DNA of 64,000 nucleotides, taken from positions 184,490 to 248,489 of the forward strand of contig CAVYQF010000035.1 of assembly GCA_963770545.1 (NCBI GenBank), read 5' to 3'. Below are positions 8,843-16,866 of the stretch, piece after piece. Positions within the stretch are counted from its first letter, which is position 1. The number at the start of each line of letters is the position of its first letter. The translations under genes and the position numbers were made by a program. The DNA is from RYN-230 sp963770545 (lineage in GTDB: Bacteria; Actinomycetota; Actinomycetes; Streptosporangiales; Streptosporangiaceae). Under the pieces are notes generated by a model. It made no database searches and was not told the origin of the DNA. It saw nothing but the letters and a program-made list of their open reading frames with translations.

Positions 8843-9979
8843 TCAGGAGTTGTGCTGCTTGAACCAGTTCATGATCGCCGAACCGGCACCTTCGTCCAGT
8901 GCGCTGTTCGTGCAGGCCCAGTTGGATTTGATCACGGTGGGGTCGGTGAGGTCAGCGGACGCGGCGAGCACGCCCGGGGTCAGTGTCCACGCGGTCAGGC
9001 CCATCCCCTTGCGGGCCAGGTAGCGCAGGAACGCGGGCACGCTCTTGGGTGCGTTCCTCCAGCAGGAGCGGGTGGATGAGTAGTTGGTCCACTCGGCGTC
9101 GGTCATCGGCACCTTCCCCGCCGCGTAGCCGAACCGGGTGTACCAGTCTCCCGGGTTATGCGGGACATTCACCCCGCCCGGGTGGTTGATCGCGTACTCC
9201 AGCGGCCCGGCCCGGGTGATCTGGTGACTCATGACCTCGTCCAGCGTCCCAGCGGTGTGCGGCCCCTCGATCCAGAACAGGTTCTTCGCGCCGCGGCCGC
9301 GGACGTAGCGCGCGAGGGGTTGCAGGCCGATGAAGTGCTGGCCGTGGTAGTTGCCGCCATGCTTCCAGAACTTCCAGTTTCCCGCTTCGGTCGAGAATTT
9401 AGCGCGCCGGGGCTCGTTGTACAGGTCGAAGATCACGTCCGGGTTGGATCCGTACACGCGAGACATGACCTTCCAGAACGCTTCGGTCTGGGTGGTCGGC
9501 ATACCCACGGCCTTCGGGTTGCCCCCTTCGGTCTGGTCGTTGATCACCACGTCCAGCCCGGCGTTCAGGGCCGTGGTGACCTCGTCCTCGATGAGGCCCA
9601 GGAACGTGGAGTTCACGGTGACACCACGCTGGCCCGGCCCCAGCAGGGCGTACTGAAAGATCTGCAGGCGGACGGTGTTGCTGCACCACGAGGCGGCGGC
9701 AGCGCCGATCTCCGCGTCATCGCCGGCGTGGTGAGTCTTCCAGTTGGGGTTCCCTAAACCCGTGACGACGATGCCGTAGGGGATGTACCGCTGGCCGCCC
9801 GCGCCGATGATCATGTTCCGGGTGCGGTGGAATGGCCCGGAGATATGGCGGCATGTCCCCGCGGCGGCTGGCTTGGTCGTCGTGGCCTGCGTGGCGCCGG
9901 CGGGGCCGGAGCCTGCCGTCACGGCCGCGGCCGAGGCGGCCAGGGCGACGGCGCTGCTGAACAGTCGGGCGAACTTCAT
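8843..9979 (-). CDS. Secreted glycoside hydrolase family 5 (endoglucanase-like), copy B
   Basis: 378 residues, same architecture as copy A: a signal peptide (MKFARLFSSAVALAASAAAV), then the GH5 domain with NTVRLQ, IFDLYNEPRR (acid/base Glu) and MTDAEWTNYSS (nucleophile Glu). Long blocks are identical between A and B, including the last 17 residues, so this is a recent local duplication in direct orientation. Differences concentrate in the leader region and around the NPHFPGMP/NPKAVGMP loop, which may tune substrate choice. The start at 9979 gives the signal peptide; upstream in-frame codons encode no plausible extension. Confidence 0.85.
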   Translation of the reverse strand: MKFARLFSSAVALAASAAAVTAGSGPAGATQATTTKPAAAGTCRHISGPFHRTRNMIIGAGGQRYIPYGIVVTGLGNPNWKTHHAGDDAEIGAAAASWCSNTVRLQIFQYALLGPGQRGVTVNSTFLGLIEDEVTTALNAGLDVVINDQTEGGNPKAVGMPTTQTEAFWKVMSRVYGSNPDVIFDLYNEPRRAKFSTEAGNWKFWKHGGNYHGQHFIGLQPLARYVRGRGAKNLFWIEGPHTAGTLDEVMSHQITRAGPLEYAINHPGGVNVPHNPGDWYTRFGYAAGKVPMTDAEWTNYSSTRSCWRNAPKSVPAFLRYLARKGMGLTAWTLTPGVLAASADLTDPTVIKSNWACTNSALDEGAGSAIMNWFKQHNS

Positions 9980-10154
9980 CGTGTCCTCTCCGGGGAACCG
10001 GGAGGCGGCCCTGGTCCGCGGCGCCGCCGTGACGCCCGTAATCCTGCGCCACCGCAACCCCTCCGAAACCGAACGATTTCACCCGGGGCTCCCGCCACGC
10101 GGCCCCGGCGCCCGCGCTGCCCTGATCATGCTGGGAGAGGCGCTGGGACCGGCC

Positions 10155-10218
10155 GGTTTTCGTTGCGGAGAATTTTGCCCACCGCCGGTTTTTGTTACCG
10201 AGAATTTTGCCCACCGCC
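10155..10218. repeat. Two tandem 32-bp copies of a dispersed repeat
   Basis: Copy 1 (10155-10186) begins GGTTTTCGTTGCGGAGAA and ends TTTTGCCCACCGCC. Copy 2 (10187-10218) differs at a few bases (GGTTTTTGTTACCGAGAA). The first 18 bases recur exactly at 47305-47322 inside dapF and the first 15 at 63803-63817. The element is AT-rich relative to its surroundings and lies between the GH5 genes and sigma module 2. Confidence 0.75.
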
Positions 10219-10261
10219 GCGAGCAACTGGCGGCGCGGCGCGGCGTCTCTGATACGTGGGA

Positions 10262-10829
10262 ATGTCTACGGGCACGCGAGCGAGCGCGGCGGGGCCGCCG
10301 GAAGACGAGGCCCGCGGGGACGCCGCGCAGGCCGTCACCGACCTGTACGAGACGCACGCGGTCGGCCTGATCCGGCTCGCGGTCGTCATGCTGGGCGATC
10401 GGGCGGCGGCGGAGGATGTGGTCCAGGAAGCGTTCTGCGGCCTGTACCGCCGCTGGGGCCAGCTAACTGACACCGGCAAGGCGCTGAGCTACGCTCGCGC
10501 CGCCACGCTCAACGGGTGCCGCTCGGAACTGCGGCAGCGGATCCGGGCCCAGCGGCGCGGCGGCCCGGCCCTGGACGCGTCGGACGCCGCCGCGTTGGAC
10601 GCCGCCTCGGCGGAGCAGGCCGCACTCCTGGGTGAGGAGCACCAGCAGGTGCTGAGCGCGCTGCGGCGGCTGCCGGACCGGCAGCGGGAGGCCCTGGTGC
10701 TCCGCTTCTACCTAGACCAGACCGAGCCGGAGATCGCGGAGTCCATGGGGATCAGCCCCGGCACGGTCAAATCCACCACCTCGCGGGCTGGCCGCGCTGG
10801 GCCGGCTGATTCAGGAGGCAGGCCAATGA
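10262..10829 (+). pseudogene. SigE-like ECF sigma factor (module 2), frameshifted near the 3' end
   Basis: Closely related to the sigma factor at 4595. Region 2 (LYETHAVGLIRLAVVMLG, AEDVVQEAFCGLY) and region 4 (LPDRQREALVLRFYLDQTEPEIAESMGISPGTVKSTTSRA, given here in part) are intact. At about 10784-10788 (CGCGGGCTGG) the frame shifts. A 2-base deletion, or one extra G, accounts for it: restoring the frame gives a terminus ALAALGRLIQEAGQ and a stop at 10827-10829 overlapping the next ATG, exactly as in module 1. As written, the frame runs on into the partner protein, fusing sigma factor and membrane protein. It is either a real mutation or a sequencing error. Confidence 0.75.
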
Positions 10830-12176
10830 TCAGCCCAGGGATGAGCACCGAAGAGCGGCTCCGCGCTGCGACCCGGGCCGCTGCGGACACCGTGCCGCCC
10901 GGCAGCGCCCCGCCGCTGCGGCTGCCCGCGGGCCCGGAAGGCCGCCGGTTCTCCCCGGCCTGGTTCCAGGGTGGACGGCTGCGCCTCAGGCGGCCCGCGG
11001 CGCTCACCCCGCTGGCCGCAGCGGCGGCCGTGATCATCGTGCTAGCGGCGGCGGTGGCGGTGGCGCACGGCCAGCTGGGGCACCGGGCGGCGGCGCCGCC
11101 CGGGCACCACGAGTCACTGCTCGCCCAGCTGCCGCCGTACTACGTCACCCAGGCGGGCGATGGCCCGCTGGGCAACGCCACGCACGTCCAGGTGCGCGCC
11201 ACACCCACCGGGAAGGTACTGGCCACGGTGCGCCCGCCGCGGCCCTACACCGTGTTCAGCCAGGTGAGCGCGGCGGGCGACGGCCACGAGTTCGTCCTGC
11301 TGGCCAGCCGGTGGCGTAAGAAGCTGAAGTCGGGCCACGAGGACTGGTTCACCACGGCGAACAAGTTCTTCCTGCTCCGGTTCGATTCCCATACGCACGT
11401 GCCCCTGCTCACGGCGCTGCCTATCCCGCTCCCGCCGGTCGTGCTCGGGACTCTGACCGGCGTCGCGCTGTCCCCCAGCGGCCTGAAGCTCGCCGTCGCC
11501 TGGCACCGGCCCCGGCGGGCCCGCACCGGGGCGGAGATCCAGGTCTTCAACCTGGTGACGGGCGCGGTCAAGACCTGGGACGTGGCCGGGCGGCCAGCCG
11601 ATCGTCATCCGGATCCCCGGCGACGGGCAGGTGCTGTCCTGGGCGGAAGACGGGACGCTCGCGTTCCAGCAGCGGACCGTGTCCAGCGCGCAGGTCCGGC
11701 TGCTGGACACCAACGGCCCGGGCGGCAGCCTCCAGGCCGACAGCCGGCTGGTGCTGGACTGGACCGGTAACGACCTGCCGTACCGCCGCAACAACTTGAT
11801 CAGCGTCAACGTGCTGCTCACCCCGTCCGGATCCCGGATCGTCTGCGCGACCGCCACCATCACCGCGCACCCGCTGACCTCGGTCATGTCGTTCACCGAG
11901 TACTCGGCGCGCACCGGGCGGGTGGTGCGTCAGCTGGGCACCTGGACACTGCGCGGCCTGTGGCCGGAAGGTAACCAGGACGTGCTGTGGACGAATGCGT
12001 CGGGCAGCACACTGATCGTGGTGGACCGCCAGCCCGGCCTGAAGCACGTCACGGTCTCCGGCGGCGGGGACACCGCTTTCTGGCGCCCGGTGATCAGCGT
12101 GCTGACCCCGGAGAAGTTCGTCCCCATCCCCCGGGCACCGTCCACACCGAGCCCCCAGCGGTGGCCGGCCTGGTAA
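10826..12176 (+). pseudogene. Membrane propeller-like sigma partner (module 2), frameshifted
   Basis: Homologue of the protein at 5170: an N-terminal helix MSTEERLRAATRAAADTV (ATG at 10841, or 10826 for the ATGA overlap), one membrane helix LTPLAAAAAVIIVLAAAVAV, then a propeller-like exterior (LTGVALSPSGLKLAVAW). At 11588-11590 an extra G in GCCGGGCGGC breaks the frame; the other frame continues correctly with GQPIVIRIPGDGQVLSWAED to the stop at 12176, ending PQRWPAW like the other partner (..STFPAW). So one +1 indel separates two otherwise intact halves. It should act on sigma factor 2 if functional. Confidence 0.7.
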
Positions 12177-12202
12177 GTCCCGCCGGGCACGCACGTCGTG
12201 CG

Positions 12203-12231
12203 GCCCGGCCGGCGCCGGGGCCCGGCCGGGC
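12203..12231. terminator. Bidirectional hairpin between convergent sigma module 2 and glyS
   Basis: Perfect 10-bp arms GCCCGGCCGG (12203-12212) and CCGGCCGGGC (12222-12231) with a 9-nt loop sit between the convergent stops at 12176 and 12244. It is well placed to end transcription from both sides. There is no T-run. Confidence 0.6.
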
Positions 12232-12243
12232 TGCGCGGGCGGG

Positions 12244-13632
12244 TCAGCAGCCGGCCAGGCGCTCGGACAGGTAGGCCTCGATGCCATCCAGGCCGATCCG
12301 CTCCTGCTTCATCGAATCCCGCTCCCGGACCGTTACGGCGTCGTCAGTGAGCGTGTCGAAGTCGACGGTCACGCAGAACGGGGTGCCGATCTCGTCCTGC
12401 CGCCGGTAGCGGCGGCCGATGGCGCTGGCGTCGTCGAAGTCGGTGTTCCACCGCTTGCGCAGCTGCCCGGCCAGGTCGCGGGCCTTCGGGGACAGGTCGG
12501 CGTTGCGGGACAGCGGCAGCACCGCCACCTTGACCGGGGCGAGCCGCGGGTCCAAGCGGAGCACGGTGCGCTTCTCCAGCTTGCCCTTGGCGTCCGGCGC
12601 CTCGTCCTCGCTGTAGGCGTCGAGCAGGAAGACGAGCATGGACCGGTCGACCCCGGCCGCGGGCTCGATGACGTAGGGCACGAACCGCTCGCCGGAGTCC
12701 TGGTCCAGGTAGGACAGGTCCTGGCCGGAGGCCTTGGCGTGCACGGTCAGGTCGTAGTCGGTCCGGTTCGCGATACCTTCCAGCTCACCCCACTCCACGC
12801 CGGTGAAGTCGTAGCGGTACTCGATGTCCACGGTCCGCTTGGAGTAGTGCGAGCGCTTGTCGGCCGGGTGGTCATACAGGCGCAGGTTCTCCGCGTTCAC
12901 ACCAAGGTCAGTGAACCAGGCGAGCCGGCTCTTGATCCAGTACTCGTGCCATTCCTCGTCGCTGCCCGGCTTGACGAAGAACTCCATCTCCATCTGCTCG
13001 AACTCGCGGGTCCGGAAGATGAAGTTCCCCGGGGTGATCTCGTTGCGGAAGGACTTGCCGATCTGGCCGATGCCGAACGGGACCTTCTTGCGTGAGGTCT
13101 GCAGCACGTTGCGGAAGTTGATGAAGATCCCCTGCGCGGTCTCCGGCCGCAGGTACGCCAGTCCGGATTCGTCCTCGGTGGCCCCCAGGAAGGTGCGCAG
13201 CAGCCCGTTGAACATGCGCGGCTCGGTGAACGCCCCCCGGGTCCCGCAATGCGGGCAGGCGATGTCCTTCAGGCCGTTCTCGGACGGGTGGCCGTGCTTC
13301 TCCTCGTACCCCTCGATCAGGTGGTCGGCGCGGAAGCGGCGGTGGCACGACTGGCACTCGGTGAGCGGGTCCACGAACTCGGTGACGTGGCCGCTGGCCT
13401 CCCACACCTCGCGGGCCAGGATGACCGAGGAGTCCAGCCCGACGACGTCGTCCCGCTCCTGGACCATCGCCTTCCACCACTGCCGCTTGATGTTGTTCTT
13501 CATCTCCACGCCCAGCGGTCCGTAGTCCCAGGAGGCGCGGAGCCCCCCGTAGATCTCACTGGAGGGGAAGACAAAGCCACGGCGCTTGGCCAGGCTGACG
13601 ATCGTTTCCATGCGGTCATTACGGCGGGCCAT
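12244..13632 (-). CDS. glyS: Glycine--tRNA ligase
   Basis: 462-residue class II synthetase of the homodimeric (eukaryote/Gram-positive) type that charges tRNA-Gly. It opens with METIVSLAKRRGFVFPSSEIYGG and has the insertion with Cys pairs CQSCHRRF and CPHCGTRGAF that can bind zinc. Motif 2 is recognisable around FRNEITPGNFIFRTREFEQMEME, and the anticodon-binding domain lies at the C-terminus (VKVAVLPLSRNADLSPKA). The start may be either residue 1 (13632) or the Met at residue 8 (13611), which is closer to the family norm. It stands as a single gene. Confidence 0.97.
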   Translation of the reverse strand: MARRNDRMETIVSLAKRRGFVFPSSEIYGGLRASWDYGPLGVEMKNNIKRQWWKAMVQERDDVVGLDSSVILAREVWEASGHVTEFVDPLTECQSCHRRFRADHLIEGYEEKHGHPSENGLKDIACPHCGTRGAFTEPRMFNGLLRTFLGATEDESGLAYLRPETAQGIFINFRNVLQTSRKKVPFGIGQIGKSFRNEITPGNFIFRTREFEQMEMEFFVKPGSDEEWHEYWIKSRLAWFTDLGVNAENLRLYDHPADKRSHYSKRTVDIEYRYDFTGVEWGELEGIANRTDYDLTVHAKASGQDLSYLDQDSGERFVPYVIEPAAGVDRSMLVFLLDAYSEDEAPDAKGKLEKRTVLRLDPRLAPVKVAVLPLSRNADLSPKARDLAGQLRKRWNTDFDDASAIGRRYRRQDEIGTPFCVTVDFDTLTDDAVTVRERDSMKQERIGLDGIEAYLSERLAGC

Positions 13633-13704
13633 CAGGACTCCATCCGGCTGGCGGTCGGCGGCGGGCGCGCCGCAGCTCAGAGGCGGGCGCGTCCGCCCAG
13701 CCTA

Positions 13705-15438
13705 TTACCGGTAAACAGCTCCGTAGACCCAGTCGGAGTCGATGTCCAGTGTGTACCCGCCCAGGCTGCGCCGGTGCGGGCCCTCGTACTGCTTGATCCG
13801 GCGCGGCCCCCGCCACCAGCTCTGCAGCAGGTACGGCAGGCCCCGCACGTTCTGCTCGTTGTCCCACAGGCCGAACCACATCGAGTCCGGCTTGACGATC
13901 GCATGCCCGTCCACCCGGTGCGCCCAGCCGAGGTTCTCGGCCCCGGACGAGGCGCTGGCGTACACCCCCGACGAGTAACCGTTCGCGTGCAGCGTCCTGG
14001 TCCAGGCGTCCAGGAAGGCCAGCGTCGCGTCCTTACACCGGCGGTGCCCGTGGTAGGCCTCCATGTCGTAATAGACCGGGGTGCCGCGGCCCATGCCCAG
14101 GATGGCGGCCTGACGGATGGCGTCGAGCGCCGCGGCATGGCCCTCGGCCACCGCACGGGCGGGCCGGATCCGGACCGAGTACGGCGAGCAGGATGCCTGC
14201 CGGCCTACGTAGGTCGGCATGAGGGCCCAGCCCAGGCCGGTCACCGCGCGGACCCAGCCCGCGGTCAGGTTCGGGGAGGCGCAGCCGGCCTCCACGCCGC
14301 CGATGTAGACCCCCATGGCCGAGAACGCCCGGCGCCACGCCCGCATCGCGGCCAGGGAGGGAGTCGTGCAGCTGTCGAAGCCGTGCCGGGCGGTGCGGAG
14401 GCGGGGAGTGTGCGGGCGGGCCCGGTGGTGGCGGGCCCGGTGGTGGCGGGCCCGGTGGTGGCGGGCCCGGTGGTGGCGGGCCCGGTGGTGGCGGGCCCGG
14501 TGCTTGCCGGCCTGGTGGTGGCGGGCCCGGTGGCCCCGGCCCCGGAGGTTGCGGCCCCGGTGCTTATGGGCGTGATGCTTATAGGCGTGATGCTTATGGG
14601 CGTGACGTCGGCCGGTCTTGTGCCGGCTCCTTGTGTGTTTGCTGCCCCTGTGCTTGCTGCCCGTGTGCTTCCGGGCCCGGTGGTGGTACCGGCCTTTGCG
14701 CGGGTGCGGGCGCCCGGGCCGGGTCGCGCGTGAGGCGTGGAGGGTGGCCGCGGCGCGCGGAACCGCCACGGTGCCCTGGGTTGCGGAGGACAGCGGCATG
14801 GCGGAGAGCGGCGCGGAGAGCAGGGACGCCGCCGAACCCTTCATCACCCGGGTGCGGCCCGGCGCAGCGCGGGCGCGGGTGAGGTGGCCGTCTCCGCGAC
14901 GCAGGCTGTGGAGGATGGCCAGCACCCCGCGGCCGCCGCCGGTGTAGGTCCCGGTGACCGAAACGCCCGGATCCGCGAGCGAGGTGCCCATCTCCTGATC
15001 CTGGGCATCGCGGGTCACCGACGCGCCGACCTGCGGCAAAGTCCCGATCGCGGCCCCGGTGCCCACGGGATCGGCCACGCTGGAGGCCGGCCCCAGGGTG
15101 GAACCGGTCGCCTGGATGGTGATCGTCGCAGTGTGGCCGACCAGGCGCGCGGGGCACTGCTGGTTGGCTCCCGGCTGGCCGAGGTAGACCGCATGGCGGT
15201 CATACCGCACGCACCGACTGGGATCGCGGTCCAGCCGGTACACTGGCCAGCTCGCGGGGACCCTGATGGCGTACCCGGCGAACCGGACTACCTTGAATCC
15301 GGGCCGGCTGGCTTGCGCCGTGAGGTGCACCGCGGCCGTTCCGGAATCCGACCCAGGGTGGGCCGGTGCAAATGCTCCGAGTCCCGCATAAGTAAGTCCC
15401 ACGACCAGCGCAAAAGTGATTACCCGACGCATCTGCAT
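13705..15438 (-). CDS. Secreted DUF1906 glycoside-hydrolase-like protein with His/Arg repeat linker
   Basis: About 577 residues with a signal peptide starting MQMRRVITFALVVGL (ATG 15438; 15432 is also possible). An N-terminal domain of about 200 residues is not recognised. Then comes a strongly basic linker rich in Lys, His and Arg with HHRAR pentapeptides repeated about seven times. The C-terminal domain begins GFDSCTTPSLAAMRAW and includes MGVYIGGVEAGC, PVYYDMEAY and LDIDSDW. This matches DUF1906 (Rv2525c-like), a barrel related to GH25 lysozymes and other glycosidases. The likely role is at the cell envelope, perhaps held there by its cationic linker; the substrate is unknown. Confidence 0.75.
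   Translation of the reverse strand: MQMRRVITFALVVGLTYAGLGAFAPAHPGSDSGTAAVHLTAQASRPGFKVVRFAGYAIRVPASWPVYRLDRDPSRCVRYDRHAVYLGQPGANQQCPARLVGHTATITIQATGSTLGPASSVADPVGTGAAIGTLPQVGASVTRDAQDQEMGTSLADPGVSVTGTYTGGGRGVLAILHSLRRGDGHLTRARAAPGRTRVMKGSAASLLSAPLSAMPLSSATQGTVAVPRAAATLHASRATRPGRPHPRKGRYHHRARKHTGSKHRGSKHTRSRHKTGRRHAHKHHAYKHHAHKHRGRNLRGRGHRARHHQAGKHRARHHRARHHRARHHRARHHRARHHRARPHTPRLRTARHGFDSCTTPSLAAMRAWRRAFSAMGVYIGGVEAGCASPNLTAGWVRAVTGLGWALMPTYVGRQASCSPYSVRIRPARAVAEGHAAALDAIRQAAILGMGRGTPVYYDMEAYHGHRRCKDATLAFLDAWTRTLHANGYSSGVYASASSGAENLGWAHRVDGHAIVKPDSMWFGLWDNEQNVRGLPYLLQSWWRGPRRIKQYEGPHRRSLGGYTLDIDSDWVYGAVYR
14416..14535. repeat. 15-bp tandem repeat coding for HHRAR pentapeptides
   Basis: The unit GCGGGCCCGGTGGTG starts at 14416 and repeats every 15 bp to about 14535, with the last three copies diverged. 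The length is a multiple of three, so copy-number change would lengthen or shorten the basic linker of the DUF1906 protein without a frameshift. Confidence 0.85.
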
Positions 15439-15619
15439 CCCCCGAATGCGATAGCGCCCGCAACCGCCGGGGGACGACTCAGGCCTTACGCCTTTCATTC
15501 CCTGGGCATTCAGCCGCAAGCACACCGGATGGAGGCGCAGCCGGTAAGGGGGTAACTTTGCCGAGGAGATGTGAAATCGTGAGCCGAAAACCGGCCAGCC
15601 GTCCACGGTGGGATACTTA

Positions 15620-15919
15620 GTGACTGTGCACCAGCAATCCCCGCAGATCCGTCAGTCCATCGAGCGGCTGAGCCTCCGGCCGGCCGCCTATCTCCGCGCT
15701 CTGCCGCGGTGGCTGCCGCCGGTGGTTATCGCCGCCCTGTTCATCGGCGGCCTCGCGGTACGCGGCTGGGGCGGGGCGGCCATGCTTCTCGTGGTCACCG
15801 TGTTCCTGGCCTGGCTGGCCATGCTGTCGTGGCCCTCGCTGCAGCCAGCGACCCGGGTGCTGCGGGTGCTGGCGCTGATGGTCCTGCTCGCCCTGGCCGT
15901 GTGGCAGGGTCTCCGCTAA
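15620..15919 (+). CDS. Small membrane protein (DUF6703-like)
   Basis: About 99 residues starting at GTG 15620 (MTVHQQSPQIRQSIERL); an in-frame GTG at 15608 is also possible. It has a polar N-terminus followed by three hydrophobic segments: LPPVVIAALFIGGLAV, AAMLLVVTVFLAWLAML and VLRVLALMVLLALAVW. Small proteins of this look are widespread in actinobacteria near uppS and recO; the function is unknown. It diverges from the DUF1906 gene and converges on uppS. Confidence 0.6.
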   Translation: MTVHQQSPQIRQSIERLSLRPAAYLRALPRWLPPVVIAALFIGGLAVRGWGGAAMLLVVTVFLAWLAMLSWPSLQPATRVLRVLALMVLLALAVWQGLR

Positions 15920-15939
15920 ATAGGCCGGCCTGCTCGATG

Positions 15940-16054
15940 GGCACCGCGGGACCGGTGCTGCTGGTCTGGCACCGCGGGACCGGTGCTGCTGGATCGGCAC
16001 CGCTGGACCAGCACCGCTGGGCGGGCACTGCTGGACAGGCTGGGCGGGCACTGC
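15940..16054. repeat. Tandem and imperfect repeats between convergent genes
   Basis: A 25-bp unit starting GGCACCGCGGGACCGGTG is perfect at 15940-15964 and 15968-15992. Degenerate copies follow (GGCACCGCTGGACC), then a doubled GGCGGGCACTGCTGGAC up to 16054. The array fills the 150-bp gap between the stop at 15919 and the uppS stop at 16069. CCGCGG/CCGG stems within it could also end transcription. Confidence 0.7.
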
Positions 16055-16068
16055 TGGACGGATTCTGC

Positions 16069-16866
16069 TCAGGTACTGGTGACCGGCAGCAGGTTAGGCT
16101 GGGCGCCGCCGTAACGCCGGTCCCGGCTCGCGTAGATCTCGCACGCCTGCCACAGGTGGCGCCGGTCGAAATCGGGGAAAAGCGTGTCGAGGAAGACCAG
16201 TTCGGCGTACGCGGACTGCCAGAGCAGGAAATTTGAGATGCGCTGCTCCCCTGAGGATCGCACGAACAGATCGACATCGGGAATGTCCGGCTCATCCAGG
16301 TAGCGGGCCAAGAGTTTCTCGTTAATTTTGTCCGGGCTCAGCCGGCCCGCGGCCACTTCCCGGGCGATTGCCGCCGCCGCATCGGCGATTTCAGCCCGGC
16401 CGCCGTAATTGACACAGAATTGCAGGGTGAGCACCGAGTTACCCTCGGTCATGCGCTCGGCGTCCTCGAGTTCCCTGATGACGCTCCGCCACAGCCTGGG
16501 GCGCCGGCCGGCCCAGCGGACCCGGACGCCCACCTCGTTCAACTGGTCGCGACGCCGGCGGATCACGTCCCGGTTGAACCCCATCAGGAAGCGGACCTCG
16601 TCTGGGGATCGCCGCCAGTTCTCGGTGGAGAACGCGTAGGCCGACAGGTAGGGGATGCCGAGCTCGATGGCGCCCATGATCACGTCGAAGAGGGCGGACT
16701 CGCCCATCTTGTGGCCCTCGGTCCGGGGCAGCCCGCGCTCCTTGGCCCAGCGCCCATTACCGTCCATGACCAGGGCGACGTGCCGGGGTACCAGGTCGGC
16801 CGGGATGGCGGGGGGCCGGGCGCCGTCCGGGTGCGGGTACGGCGGGCGGACCGGGGGGCGGCTCAC
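16069..16866 (-). CDS. uppS: Isoprenyl transferase (undecaprenyl diphosphate synthase family)
   Basis: 265-residue cis-prenyltransferase that builds the long polyprenyl diphosphate lipid carrier for cell-wall synthesis. Conserved blocks are visible in order: HVALVMDGNGRWAKERGLPR (substrate site with the catalytic Asp), AYAFSTENWRR, LQFCVNYGGRAEI, and PDVDLFVRSSGEQRISNFLLWQ followed by YAELVF. The GTG at 16866 overlaps the recO stop (GTGA), which decides the start over an upstream in-frame Met and implies coupling to recO. Actinobacteria often carry two such enzymes with different chain lengths; which one this is cannot be told. Confidence 0.93.
   Translation of the reverse strand: MSRPPVRPPYPHPDGARPPAIPADLVPRHVALVMDGNGRWAKERGLPRTEGHKMGESALFDVIMGAIELGIPYLSAYAFSTENWRRSPDEVRFLMGFNRDVIRRRRDQLNEVGVRVRWAGRRPRLWRSVIRELEDAERMTEGNSVLTLQFCVNYGGRAEIADAAAAIAREVAAGRLSPDKINEKLLARYLDEPDIPDVDLFVRSSGEQRISNFLLWQSAYAELVFLDTLFPDFDRRHLWQACEIYASRDRRYGGAQPNLLPVTST

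Noticed and set aside
14315..14575. Plus-strand Arg/Trp repeat protein
   Set aside because: It is the 15-bp linker repeat of the DUF1906 gene read on the wrong strand, where it gives RARWW repeats with no other support.
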